Origin: Gaeumannomyces sp. JS-464
Lineage: Eukaryota > Ascomycota > Sordariomycetes > Magnaporthales > Magnaporthaceae
Assembly: GCA_002197995.1 (NCBI GenBank)
Contig: NGZR01000005.1
Coordinates: 2,170,001 to 2,234,000, forward strand
Reading direction: 5' to 3'
DNA: 64,000 nucleotides
Made by a program: the position numbers and the translations under genes. This document shows positions 1-12,587 of the stretch, one piece after another. The notes under the pieces were generated by a model. The model had not been told where the DNA came from. It did not search any database and worked only from the letters and a program-made list of their open reading frames with translations. How positions within the stretch are numbered: the first letter of the stretch is position 1; each line of letters starts with the position of its first letter.

Positions 1-3000
1 CTGGCATGCAGAGAGATCCAGAGGGGCTTGGTCTCGGGAGAGATGTCACCCATTCAAACAACCCCAAGCCCCTGGCCAATTGCGCACAGGGCCGCGAGCG
101 TGTTTCGAACCATGCGGCTCAGCGCTGCTGGTCCCACTCCACGTGGGTGTTTGCTGGGTTTTGGGTGACGGCAGATTCTGGCATCAGAGAATAGATAAAG
201 ACAAAGAAAACCCCCAGTCGCATCGCGACCGCAACCAACAGGCGGGGCGTTTGCTTGGATACCGCCACACTGGCACCGCTCGGCCGGGTAGGTTTGAGAT
301 GAAACGGCACAAACGCAGGGCCAAGTCATCACGCACGATGCAGATTCATTGTCAAACAGTCTTCTCACCAACAGAGTGTTCTGTAAATGGACACCCAGTG
401 GCACCGCAGCATCCTTCTCTCTCGCCATCTAGCCTCCACCCCGACCGAGGCCGGCGATGTGCGCAGAGGCGGGCAGTTGTCGGCAAACGCCGTGGATCTT
501 GCAAGGAAGACACACTCCGAGAGTCCGAGGTGAATGGCGGGGTTTAGGCTTCTGTAGCTCACGGCCAGCAAGATGCCTGTTCGACTGGGAATACGAAAGG
601 GGTAAAACCGGAAACAAGACCTGCACATGGGGTGATTCATCAAGTAGGGTGCAATCGTCGCCATTTGGCCACGGCTCTCGCCCGGGAGATGAAAACTGCC
701 CTGGGTCGAGAGGTACATGCCTGCGATGTAGCAAGGAAGAGTCGGGCGCCAACGGCCCAGACTCCATCGCGAAGAGCTTGATCTCCACGACTGCCCGCTA
801 CTTTGGGGATCGCCAACGTCAACGATTGGGTCTGGATAGCCGAGGAGGGTGGTGGAGGTGGTGGAGTAGTGGAGTGGTTGTCCCTAGGCATCTGCGGAGT
901 CGAGCCCTGGCTTCAGCGATCCGCAACCAACCGTGCAAGCCGTGCATGCTGTCTTTCTTCTGGGCATGCCAACATGACCACCAGAACGAACGGCACCAGA
1001 AAAGGAGACGCCAACGATGCTTCCTCCAGGAGCCAGCCTGCCCTCATCGATCAGCCCAGCTAATCGCACAACGTTCTCGCGTCTGTTGGCAGCGGAGAAG
1101 CGCATGTCGTGCGTGCATGTATGCATTGGTTCCGCTGCAGGCTGTCTTTTGGGATGACGGATTTTTTCGCACTAATGTACGAAGAACAGGAGCGGGTTGC
1201 CCAAGTGGGGATAGCCTCAGTCTCCGCGCTTAGTCGCAGCATTTTGACAGGTCGCGGGGCATTTGTGAGCACCTGCAGATAAGCGACCAGGCTAGGATGA
1301 GGCTGTGCAGCGCCTTTCTGTTCCTCCAAGTGCCACGGCCGCCTCTCGGGACAGGATGGATGCCAACGACGTCGGACGAATATTTTGGTTGGCGTCATGA
1401 CTTTGGGTTGGCACCCTTCCACGGACCTCGGAAGCCCGCGTCTTGAAGTTGGGATGGGATCAAGACGGCGCTAGTGCACCCGATATTGAAGGGCCCTGCG
1501 GCCTTCTCGCGGGCTGCCGTGCTCAGCCCACCGGCGAAAAAAACAACAAAGCATGCCGTCGCAGCCGTGACAGCCGCTGTTTGGCCTCCATTACGAGATT
1601 TCGATAGTACCAGGGTACGTGTAGCCGCGCACCTACGCCCGTACCTCCAGCCTTTTTGCAGGGATGCTGATGAAATGAAACATCCAAGGCCTGGGCTCAG
1701 CCAGTCAGAATGCAGTCGCAATAATTTGTCGGGAGTCAGCACAGGGGCCCTGCGTGGCTGGCTGGCCAAACAGAACCTCTCACATCCCCGTTGCCCAGGG
1801 CGCTCGACCTGCAGGCGCGATGTGCAGGAGCACGGCGTGGATGCCTGCAAGCAATAGGCGAATTTAGGATATGCACCCAGTGCCAAAGAAGCAAGCACTA
1901 GCGCTAACGAGAAAGGCAGAAGAAAAAGAAGCAAAAAGTCCGATGGAGGCTGATAAGAAGGAGATTTCAAAAAAGTGACAGCACACTTGCGCAGGCTTAG
2001 CACCTTAGCCCAGGGGGTGTGTGGTGTGGATGTGTGCTGGGCTCCGCTCGCACGGACGATGCGATAGCCCGTGGAAAGCTCAGGTCTGGGGAAACCTGAA
2101 GTGGCCGGACGGTTGAGATGGAGAAACGGGGAGCAAACGACGCAAGGCAGATCCTTGCAGAACGCGTCGCCTGTTAACACTGGAATTCACTGGAAAAGAT
2201 TGCACGAAACCGGCACGGCTGTGATTCCGCTGGTTTTTACTAGCCGCGGGAGTTCGCAAGTCATTCACAATTTGTTTGCTTCTCTTGCCTGCGGCGGCCG
2301 GCGGTGTGCGGCTACCGCTTGCGAAGCAGATTGATTCCAAAGCCTAGGGAGCACTTGCGAAGGAGATTGGCAAGATTGATTCCAAAGGCTTCGGGTGAGG
2401 CCCGCCGTTGAATGGCCAGGAGGGGAAATGATTGCCAGCGCCCCCATCGCCAAGCCTGAGCAGGGGTGGGCAATCTTGGATGATCTTTTTGGGGCGGGAG
2501 GAGCTGCGAGCTACCCACAAGGAGGCAAGAGCTGCTCTTCACCACTTGAGCCATGCCGCGCCTCCTCGTTTCGTTTCGCAGCCAGCAGCTGCCACCTCCT
2601 TGCTTTGGTGAAGCCGCTCCCGCTATTGGGTGGTGTGGGACAGGCCCTGTACTAAAAATATGACTGCAGGTACCGGCCAGCCTTGGCATTAGCTATCCCT
2701 GCCACCCTCCTGGAGGGCGCGACAGTTCTCCCTCGCAGAGTGACGTGTTGGTGATTCTTGAATGAATGCCGCGCCGCCCTGCCGTCCTTCCGGCCGGGCG
2801 ATTGACGGGCTGGGTTGCCACCGCGCAGTCTGGGCATGCTTGGTTACATCCGAGGTCCCGGAGCCTTCGAATGAATGATGCTGCAGTTTATATCAGGGCA
2901 GTCTAGTTTGACATTCTACTAGTCGTTGGCAGCACCTGCGCAACCTGACATGTCCCTGTCCGCCCTTTGATCCCAGTCTGTGACCCATCCAACATTGCTG

Positions 3001-3345
3001 CCCGCCGCTCCTTTCCATTGAGGGTACACGAGTAGGAGGTACCTTGCCTTGGCTCCCGCACCCCTGTCACCCAATCCTTTATTCCCTCCCTCCAGACCTT
3101 CGCCGCTGCCTCTTCTTTTCCGTTATAAACATCATTTCCTTGCCGCCTCTTCCTCCGCTTCCGGCCCTCTCTCACTTCACACCCATCTGTCGTCCCTCTT
3201 CCACCAACGCTCGGCTACCGACCAGCCCCCCATAGATCAACCACCTGGCATCCCCAGAGCCACAACCACGGCAACCTAGAACTGCGCATCATTCACCTAT
3301 TTCCTCATCCTCATCCTCATTGGAAGCACAGTTTAGACCGCAACG
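1..3345. other. Gene-free stretch upstream of the SOD gene
   Basis: No open frame here shows a recognisable domain, a plausible intron pattern or coding-like composition. The longest ones (for example minus 1395-2180) look like chance frames in GC-rich DNA. Two short imperfect direct copies of a segment containing attgattccaaag lie at about 2319-2345 and 2352-2388. The last 300 bases (about 3050-3345) are pyrimidine-rich with long CT runs, which fits the promoter and 5' leader of the downstream gene. Confidence 0.5.
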
Positions 3346-4432
3346 ATGCAGACCAAGACCATCGCCACCATCCTGGCCGCCGCCGCCGTCGGCGCCAGCG
3401 CTCAGGACACCCCTCCCACCGGCGTATGTCTCTCCTGCTCCCAAATCAAATCAAAGATGACGGCACACTTTGCTGTCAAGAACACGAACAACCCTGACAG
3501 TCCTTGCTAACACGTTGTTTGCCTGCCCATGCAGAAACTCGGCGACGCTCTGGTTGTCTCTAACAACCCCCCTGGCGTCGTCTATGTTGCAACTCTGCCC
3601 GAGGTTGCCTTCACCAAGGGCTCCGCGTATGCCGGGGGCGGCAATGCCAAGGGCCACATCTCGGCTGTTGCCAGCCCCGACGGCGTCGGCGTCATGTTCA
3701 ACGTCCACTTCTCCAACCTCCCCAAGGAGGGCGGCCCTTTCAGTAAGTCCAGCTTCCCCTTGTCCGTTGCGTTATGTGTGCCATCCACTCGATGGGACAA
3801 TGGGTCGCATAACCCGTGTCTTATAAAGAAAGACAAGCAAAGGAAGAAGTGACAGCGATACTGACCAATCAACCACTAGAGTACCACCTTCACGCCGCGC
3901 CGGCTCCCGAGGGTGGAAACTGCACCGCCACGCTGGCGCACTTGGACCCCTTCCTCCGTGGCGAGAACCCGCCTTGCAACTCGTCGGCTCCGGCAACTTG
4001 CGAGGTCGGCGACCTGAGCGGCAAGTGGGGTGAGGTGAAGTCGGACCCTTTCGTGGCCACGTTCACGGACAAGTACGCGTCGACACTCGAGGGCATCGGC
4101 GCCTACTTTGGCAACCGCAGCTTTGTGCTCCACTATGCCAACAAGACTCGCATCAGCTGTGCCAACTTCAAGAAGGTTGAGGCGGCTCGGGTGGCACCCC
4201 TCCTCCCAAGTCCACCACGGACGACTGTGGGTCGTCTACGATGGCCGCCTCATCCACTCTGGCCACCTCGCCGCTGCCGACCAGCAGCCCGGCCACAACC
4301 ACGCACTCTAACTCCACGGGCATCCCGTCCCCGACCATTACCATGCCCGTGACTGCCGGTGCTGCGCTGCCTGGCATGGCCACGGCCGCCGGAGCGGTGG
4401 CTATGTTCGCGGCCGTCGCGTTCGGCGTCTGA
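3346..4432 (+). CDS. Cell-surface Cu-only superoxide dismutase-like protein, GPI-anchored
   Basis: Three exons (3346-3423, 3535-3742, 3880-4432) with clean GT/AG borders. The product begins with a signal peptide (MQTKTIATILAAAAVGASA). A SOD_Cu-like beta-barrel domain follows, with His residues in VHFSNLP, YHLHAAPAPEGG and VLHYANKT, and with cysteines in GGNCTATL, NPPCNSS, ATCEVG and ISCANF. A Ser/Thr-rich linker and a hydrophobic tail ending AAVAFGV suggest a GPI signal. This is the architecture of fungal extracellular Cu-only SODs (Sod5-like), which dismutate superoxide at the wall. The tail is in a different frame from the domain: one base is missing near 4179-4182, where KKVE should run into GGSGGT. 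The gene is therefore broken as written, probably by a sequence error. Family assignment is fairly secure; activity is inferred. Confidence 0.8.
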
Positions 4433-7400
4433 TCTGGCCATGGAGGGAAGCTTCCGGAGACAAAGACTCGGGGCTTCGAAGACGACATAGAAAAGAACCT
4501 CTCCCAAAAAAAATATTGGGGATTGCATGGGCAGAGCGGCGTCTGGCGTCAAAAGGGTCGGGGTTGGCCTCATATCCTCTCGGCCAGATCGGTCGAAGAA
4601 TAGCGCATCGGCTAGAGACGGCTTCGGGATCTGTTTTTCTTGCACCTTATTCTTCTTCTTTCCTTCCTCATCTTTCAGCTCCCCGCTTGGTCGGGTGAGG
4701 CTCGGCAGCCTCGCATCTCGGCAGAGAGGATCGGCCGCCTCGTATGGCCAGGGGGCGGCGGAGGAGGGCTGTAATGTTAATTGGCTGCTTGCTCGTCACA
4801 TGGGAGCACGAGTTTAGTTCAAAAGTGATACCATGAATAGATAGTTCTAATTCCAGAAAATGGCTCAAGGGAAGGCGGTTGGTTGATGTCTGCCAAAGCT
4901 GTTTTGTGCATGCGGAGTGGATGTGGTGCAGTCGCTCGCCTGCGATGCCCTCAGCTATTGGGACCGGTGTGACTTTGCGGCCTGGCGAGATACGGCCCGA
5001 GTGGCCAGCATGAGGGCGTCCTCTGGGGTCAAGAGGAGCCTGGTTTGACAAGCAAGGGAATCCCGGTATCTTGGCCGCACTCCAGAGGGGGCCGCCTACT
5101 GGTTCGTGCGACCCGAGACGCACTGTGGATCAATCCGGCAAGTCCTGTGATCCCCACTGCTGGCCAATCTTGCTGGAGAATTTCCAATGGACCCTTCTGG
5201 AGACCCGTCCTTTTGGTTCCTAGCTGACATCTCTCTCGAGGGTCACGCTTCCTCCATCTCGTCCTCCGTCCATTCACAGCCTTGGGCCTGAGCTGCAACG
5301 ATCGGGCCCTGCCTTGTGCGCCGCGTGCCGCTGTCAAGTCGCAGAAGGCATCAAGCAATAGCACGCGGGCGGGTGTCCCTGCGTCCCTTGCAGCACCCAC
5401 GCGCTGGCGCTGGATTCATGTGTGCTCCCCTCACACTTTGCTTTTTCTCTGTCTCCAACCCTCCTTCTATCTCCTCTCTGCTGCCATTGCACTGCACACC
5501 AGCAACGCTCGCTTCCTGCGCTGTGCCGCACGAGGAAGGTCCGAAAACTATCCACCCGACCGACCAGCCACGTCGTTGCTGTCTAGAGGACGCAAGCTAG
5601 TGCAAGCTGTCACTCTGGTTGGCTACATTTTGCGCAAGCGTGCATCACTGGCCTGGTCTCTCGACAAGGGGACGGAAAGGACGCAGGCAGGACGCATCGT
5701 GAGCTGCCAATATTCTACCTTGTCCGGCTAGCCATGCTCTAACCAACCGAGCGTTGGCCGGCCAACGAGCCTGAGCCTGCATACCCCCCCTGAGCGGAAC
5801 TGTCCGTCCAATTGCCCAGCCCGTCACATCCACGCACCGTGTCATCGTCCCCCCACACAGAGATAGAGACAGACCAGTCGACTCTCATACCGCCCACATT
5901 CTCGCTTACCTACCTACGTCCAGCCGCCGCATCCGACGCCCCGGCGCCATGCCGAGATCCGGGGTTGGCTCCTCTCGCGGGCGTCTGCCCCCAGCGACAC
6001 CCGCGGCCTGCCTCGGACATATGCAAGCGCACACCGCGAACCTGGTTCTGCGCATGCTGCGGTGCCCAAGAGAGGGGTATTCTCGAACGATCGTCTCGAG
6101 ACGGACCCGAAGTGTGTACCGGTGAGGGTACACTTGCCACCTTGCCCACCGCCCATGGAGCCAAGGTACCCGAAGAGGTATCAACAATACCTGCTCTCGT
6201 CCTGTGGGCGAGATGGGCCGAGGAAATGCCACCGGGAGGCGTCGTTAGCACTGTCCATGAACCATATTCTATGACAGACCCCCATCGCCTCTAGTGCCCG
6301 CTGTCCTCCTGCCTCTTGCGCTACCCACCAACCTGCCTTGTCAGTTGTTTCCTCGCACCTCAGAAGCGGATGCCTCTCTGCCACTCAGTATCAGCCTCTT
6401 CCAGCCTAGCGGCTCCAATATCACCGTCTTAGCCCGCAGTCCGCAACAGTCTTCTGTTCGTCTGGGGACAATGCTGTGCGACCACCTATGGCGGACGTCA
6501 CAAACACGGCATGCCCGTCCTTTCGTGGCTTTGTGGCCACGGACGACGATGCCAATAGCATGCTTTTCTCTACCGCGCCTGCACCTTTCGGGCTCACCGC
6601 ACTTCACCGCGTCTCGAACCCCACGTGTTCTTGTCCGCATCTGTGTAGAAAGACCAACCCAAAAGGGCAATTTGACTTGACCGGTGCCTTTGGACCCACC
6701 CTTGAGGCTTTTCAGTCTTACGACCACTGCAAGCCTCTTGCAGGTCTCTTGTTGCCCAGATATCTCCTCCCCATGACCACGTCCTTCATGCAACCCCGGC
6801 TGCAATGCGTTTGATATTCTCCGTCTCGAACATCTCTTGTTTGCCCGTTCTCTGTCTTGCTCTTCTGCCCAGATTGGCTTGTGAGGTGCTTGTGATTGGG
6901 TTCCTCGGACGGCAAACCTCGCTCATGCCTCCTCGCGGCCCCAAATAACTCCGAGCGGATCCCCTCACCCTTACTCAGCTTGGCGATTGGGGTATGACCA
7001 CCCTTTTCTTCTCCAGAGGAATCATGGGCTTGGTCAGGATCCCGGCTCATCTGTCCCTGTCTGTTTTGGGCAGCACTAGTGGTATTATTGCTCTTCCTGG
7101 TGGTGCGAGCTAGTGGTTGATGATGATATCCGAAGTGACTGGCGGAGGCGAAAGGCCGCCCGGATATCGCCACGCATTCCATATTGTTCCTTCCCTTGCT
7201 TACCCGCTTCTTCCAGCAAGAAGCCAAGAGCGATGGGAGGGGAGGGACGAGACGAAAATGAGAAAGTTCTCTAGCGCCCGCTTCTTTTGCCGCATGTTAT
7301 CGGCGGCGGGTCAAAGGTTGGGCTGCCGCTTTCGGCCGCTGAACCCGGAATCCAAACTGGGACGCGGCACGCTATGATCAGTCGGCTGGTAAATTTAACT

Positions 7401-8394
7401 TGGATTCTACCTCGTCTGTCCTGCAGGAAAGCTCCTCACTCGTTTTGAGCTACTGCAGGCGTGCTGCCCAGCCTTTGTCGTTGCCTATCGCAAGTACCCT
7501 TCCACACACCACCTCTCTCCTCATCGTCCCCTCCTTTTTCCCAACCCGTCCTTATTTTATTTTTATTTTTTCTTTTATCGGGCGTGTTTTATTTCGACAC
7601 AACCCGAATTTGCCGCTGAGGCGTACACACGAAGCGATAAAGGTGGGAAACGAACGAAACGCGCCCAGGTCTTCCGTTGGGGTGGCGTGGAGCTCGAAGC
7701 TCACCAACGACAAGCGAGAGCGGCAGGATTGCCCACAGCCGACCTCGCCTACACTCGGTCAGCATTCGCCAACCTGCAGCTTGCTAGACACCACCTTCGT
7801 CCCCTCCCCTCTTCTACCTCTCCCCGAGGTTTGCCAAGGGCGGCGTGGTGAGAAGGGAATACCGCCCAACTACCATCATGCATGATGGCTGGGCCCAGCA
7901 GCATACACCTTTCTAGGTAGAGACTAGAGCCCTTTTCCACGTCGTCACTACCGCTGCTGCTGCGGGTGTACAGAAGAGGGTTTCGGGACCGGGGTTTGGA
8001 TGTGATGGGCGGCAGGCAGGTTGGGTTGGGTAGTATCACGACGTAGGTCAAGCTGGCTAGCGTCGCCCCTTGTCGACATGTCAAAGGTACATACATGGTG
8101 GGTGGGTGGTAGTCCGTCGATGTATCTCTCGGCTTCCCCCCCCGCCCGGGTCGGACTATAAACCACATCGCTTTCGGACTTCTTTTTCACACAAATCAAA
8201 ATCCACTGGCTGCCTTGATTCCCCTCTCTCTGTTCCACTCTCTACCCAAAAGTTCTTCCCCCTGACCTCGGTCCCCCTCCTGTTCGTCTAATCTCTTTGC
8301 TGTTGTTGTACATACTTCTGCTGTGCCTGTGGAAAACTCTCCTTCCAGAGGAAGAACTCCAAGTAACAAGATACCCGCCGAGACTGGAGTCAGG
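4433..8394. other. Intergenic, about 4 kb, no supported gene
   Basis: Open frames on both strands (for example minus 6718-7227 and plus 5812-6294) have low-complexity or Arg/Pro/Ser-rich translations without domain signatures, so I do not call them. The last kilobase before 8395 is pyrimidine-rich (for example the T-rich run around 7545-7580) and probably holds the leader of the next gene. Confidence 0.45.
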
Positions 8395-10488
8395 ATGGCT
8401 CTGCTACGACTGGACGGCCCCGTGCGGGCCCTGCGGCCTCGGGCATGCCTGTTGACCGATCATGTTGTCAGACGACCCAGATCACACATCCCCAGCAGGC
8501 CGCTTCTTCTCGTCTCATCCCGGCAGCATGCCGCTGCATGTCAGCGTGCGGCTCGCGACTCGCTTCGTCGCTGGGCATCAACCTACAGACAGCCGACGGC
8601 CATGTCGTCCCCGGCAGGTCTCAACGCATACAACGACGGGCCCTACGGTGAGGCTGTCGAGACGCTAAGGGACAGGGAGTATCCTCATATGAACCAGGGT
8701 GAGTGCATTATATGCTTAAACTCTCTCCACTATTATTCTATTGTTCACCCTGTTATAACAACGACATCTGAATGTCCCCATAACGAAACATTATGCATGA
8801 ATCCAACTGGCTGACAATGGAGTCACGTTGTCGTCTATCTTCCCAGGCATCTACCTCGACCACAGCGGCACCACCATATACGCCCGCTCCACCGTCGAGG
8901 CCTTCGCCAATAAGATGACGACGAACCTGTACGGCAACCCGCACTCGGCCAACGAGCCGGCCAAGATGTCGGGGACATGGTGGACGACATCCGGGACAAG
9001 GCGCTCCGGTTCCTGGGCGCCGACCCGGAGCACTTCGACCTCGTCTTCGTCGCAAACGCCACGGCCGCCATCAAGCTCGTGGCTGATGCCTTCCGGGACC
9101 TGGCCGAGCGCACCTGGAGCGGCTCCTTCTGGTACGGCTACCACAAGGACTCACACACCAGCCTCGTCGGCGTCCGCGAGCTAGCCGGCGGCGCCAGCGC
9201 GGCCGGTGGCGGGAAGGGTGGCAGCAGCCACGCGCGTTGCTTCGGGTCCGACGTCGAGGTCGAGGCCTGGCTCGCCGGCGACGACCTGGGCCGCGGCGTC
9301 CTGGAGAACAGCATAAGGGGCCGGCGACGGGCCGCCGGCGGCCTCGGCCTGTTTGCCTATCCCGGCCAATCCAACATGTCGGGCCGGCGGCTGCCGCTCT
9401 CGTGGGCGGGGAAGCTGCGGCAGGGGCCTGGCGGCAATGCCCGCGGCCTGCACGCAAACACGTACAGCCTCCTGGACGCCGCGGCGCTCGCCATGACCAA
9501 GCCCATGGCGGGCGTTTTTGAGAACCCGGACGCCGCCCCGGACTTCACGGCCCTGTCTTTTTACAAGATCTTCGGGTTCCCCGACCTGGGCGGGCTGGTG
9601 GTGCGCCGCGACTCGGGCCACATCCTAACGCTGCGCAAATATTTTGGCGGCGGCACCGTCACCATGGTGGGCGCGGTCGGCAAGGCGTGGCACATGTCCA
9701 AGGGCCACGAGGCCGCCACCCCGTCGTCCTCGTCCCCGTCGACGAGCGAGTACAAGATCCACGACGGACTCGAGGACGGCACGTTGCCCTTCCACAGCAT
9801 CCTGGCGCTGGGCGAGGCCATGGACGTGCACCAACGGCTGTACGGGTCCATGGACAACGTGTCGCGGCACACCAGCCGCCTGGCCGCACGCCTCTACCGG
9901 GGAGTCGCCGGGCTGAGGCACCACAACGGGGCGCCCGTCTGCCACATCTACGGTGACGAGGAGGGCGCCCGCCCCGCCTTTGGCGATGCGGATAGACAAG
10001 GGGCCACCATGGCCTTTAATGTTGTGCACCCAGACGGCACATACGTGCCGTATTCCGAGGTCGAGGAGGTGGCCAACAGCAAGGGCATATATATCCGTTC
10101 CGGAGGTAAGTCCCGAACTTGTTCCTCTCCGAGGCTCCCCCGCGCCTCGAAAAGGGACCGGCTGACGCTGACACACTTTGTAATTTCTCCCTCCACAGGC
10201 ATCTGCTGTCCTGGTGGCCTCTTCACCGCTCTGGACTACGAGCCCTGGGAGCTCGAGAGGGCCATGTCTGCCGGCCACCACTGCGGTCCCCACGGCCTCA
10301 GCATGGTGAACCAGCTGCCCACGGGCGTCGTCCGCGCGAGCCTGGGGCCCATGAGCACTGCTCAGGACGTGGACGTGTTTGTGCAGTTCCTCAACGAGAC
10401 CTTTGCTACGAGGCAGCAGGAAACGCCCGAGCACCATCTTGACAGCGGGCGGGATAGGCCGCTGGAGGCACTGGCCTGCTTCGGCTGA
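8395..10488 (+). CDS. Molybdenum cofactor sulfurase-like class V aminotransferase (no MOSC domain)
   Basis: Exons 8395-8698, 8847-10105 and 10199-10488. After the first intron the protein reads YLDHSGTTIYARS and NLYGNPHSANEP, then FDLVFVANATAAIKLVADAF and HTSLVGVRE. These are hallmarks of the NifS-like, PLP-dependent N-terminal half of Moco sulfurases (HxB/ABA3 type). The Schiff-base Lys is probably that in SFYKIFGFPD. The candidate persulfide Cys lies in GGICCPGG. Such enzymes transfer sulfur to the Mo centre of xanthine dehydrogenase and aldehyde oxidase. No MOSC domain follows, so this is the sulfurase half only or a relative with another role. One base is missing in the GGGG at 8971-8974, which splits the frame between PAKMS and MVDDIRDKAL. 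Two starts are possible: 8395 (chosen), which adds an Arg-rich leader, or 8602. Confidence 0.8.
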
Positions 10489-11341
10489 AGACGCCCGGGG
10501 TGTGGGTGGGGCAGGTTGGCTTTCAGGGGTTGGCTTCATGACGTTATGATTGGCTTTTTGGTACATAGGTTTTCCTAGGGCTTGGGAAGGTTGCATGGCG
10601 CGTGGTGTCGGAGTTGCGAGTGAGAATGCCCGCATGTGGCACAGTGACAGACACATTCTCTCTAGGGCGAGGTTGGGTAGGCGAAAGGCGTTGGGGGCGG
10701 GAAGCGGCCTGATGATTTGGCAGCACCGGCGGGTTTCCAACAGCACTAGCTGGGCAGGGGGACGACACCCTATCTTGTTGCGAGACTGGTGAGGCTCGGA
10801 GCCCATAGCCTGCTGCCTGTTCACATTCTTTCCGTGCTTTCCTTTGTTTCTATTCTCTTTCTTGGCTTGCTTCTTCTCTTCATTTGATATCCCTCACTAC
10901 AGGAGACCCGAAGTCGTCCTCAACATGACACATAGCTGCATACGGCAGGTTCTATAGGTATTGTATGCCCCTGTCGACGGTCCCAGTGACAGCCCAGTGC
11001 GGATTCGCGATTGGATCCGGCGTTTCCGTAGGTGGAAAAACAAAGTGCATTGCCGTCTTCCATGTCGGCTGGCACCCTCGGGCATCCGGGGCCTGCAGCG
11101 AGACCTGCATGCTCCCAGCGACACTTCAATGTCACCCACCTTCCCAGAGGAGCGTAGTAGGCCGTTGACAACGCTCGTCTGACAGAAGAGACGGTCTGGG
11201 TGCATTGTGCGATCACGTGACTGGCTGGGGTCGGAGAGGCTCGACGCTCCGCTTCAAAAACGTGACCATCGCTGGGTGTGACGTGGGGGGCTAGGTAGGG
11301 AGGGAAGATGGCTGATGAAAGACGTGTGAGGCGTGAATGAT
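10489..11341. other. Intergenic between two convergent genes
   Basis: Probably the two facing 3' UTRs. No frame here is supported, and the long minus-strand frame reaching to 10824 is antisense to the sulfurase-like gene. Confidence 0.5.
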
Positions 11342-11956
11342 TCACTTCTCATTGGCCGGGCCTGGATCCTTCGTCTCGCCGGCTGTGTCGATGCCGAGGG
11401 CCTGGAGCTCCCTGACCAGCTCGTTGATCTTGATCACTTTGGCAATCTGCTCGGGAGAAGCGAGCCCCCGTCCTCCTTCTTCTGCTCCAATTCCCTGGCC
11501 TGCTTGAGTTTCTTCTTCAGGTTCCTAACCTTCTTTTCCTTCTCAACCTCAGGGCTTGCCTCTTGCGACTGTGTAGCATTAGGAATCTCTCCTGCGGCCG
11601 CCGCCCCATCCTTACCAGCGGCAGTCGACGTTGTGGATCCGTCCTCGGCGGCCTTGGCCTTCTTACGAGCCTCGCGCCTCTTGGCGTTTTTGTTGCTGGC
11701 GGCGGACGAGGCGCCGGCGGCGGGGGGTGTCCTTCAGGCCCTCAGCACCGGGGATGCCGGCGTTCTTGCCGCGGTTGCGGAAGGCCTCGGCAGTCCGGTT
11801 CTTGTACAGCTCGACATCCTCTGGGGGCCTGTAGCCCGGGCGGATCTTGATGGCCTTGCGCGTGCTGCCGTCGGCCCTGGTCGACTCGGGGATGTGGCGC
11901 TGGCCGTTGTCGTCGGTAACGATGCCGGAATTCGAGGGCATTGCTTCCGAAGGCAT
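11342..11956 (-). CDS. pym: PYM-type Mago-binding protein (exon junction complex recycling)
   Basis: The N-terminal 70 residues match the Mago-binding domain of PYM/WIBG: GIVTDDNGQRHIPESTRADG, then KAIKIRPGYRPPEDVELYKN. In that family this part binds the Mago-Y14 dimer and helps remove exon junction complexes from mRNA on ribosomes. The rest is a Lys/Glu/Ala-rich low-complexity segment and a predicted helix (EQIAKVIKINELVRELQALG), also usual for PYM. Two frameshifts break the ORF. One is in the six-G run at 11722-11727, where a seventh base restores the acidic/basic linker. The other is in the C run at 11465-11469, where one more base restores the C-terminal helix. The start at 11956 gives a conventional short leader (MPSEAMPSNSG). 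An additional upstream exon cannot be excluded. Confidence 0.8.
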
Positions 11957-12587
11957 CGCGAAGCGTTGTAAAGTCCCGACCCGCGCTGCTGTCGGATTGG
12001 AGTTGGTAGGTGTAACTTGTGAGTGCGGTGCGTAGGAGCAAAGACTGAGGTATGGTTTAGGCGGTGGGGATTTATTTCATCATGGGCGATGCATCTCAGA
12101 AGTTGTTAAGCGAACTGCGCAGCGGATTGCAGCACAACTTCGAAAAAAGTAGAAGGGTCTGGCGGAGAGAGAGAGCATCTCCTCAGGACAAGTCGAGTCG
12201 AGTGAGGTCGATGTTCGAGCAGGCGCCACCCATTCAAATGTAGGTTGTGCTGCTGCGTGAGAGAAGGCAGGTGGGGCTCCCGACAATTGGACGCCCCGCC
12301 AGAATTCAGACTCACGAGCGAGGCTCGCTCTGGATTTCAGCGGCACACAGACCACACCCTGGTCAGCCAGGCCCACGCGAAGCCACACCCAACAGCCACA
12401 CAACCCGAAAGCTGCGGTGCGGCGGCGAATCGGAACGGGTTGGATTCGTGATGGAAGCTGAGCAGATTGAATTTCCAGCTTTTTTGCCGACCACCACCAA
12501 GCAACCCGCACCGCGCATCGCCAACCACGCCATCGCCCGCCCACGGTCTTTCCTGCGAAACTAGAGCCATTGAATCCCACAGCCACC

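Noticed and set aside
1395..2180. 261-residue minus-strand frame with a hydrophobic stretch (LLLFLLPFSLALVLASLALG)
   Set aside because: There is no domain or codon-use support, and the hydrophobic run comes from an A/G-rich tract read in antisense.
6718..7227. 169-residue minus-strand frame
   Set aside because: The composition is random-looking with no recognisable domain, and it lies in a promoter-like region.
9625..10824. 399-residue minus-strand frame
   Set aside because: It is a shadow of the GC-rich sulfurase-like coding region.
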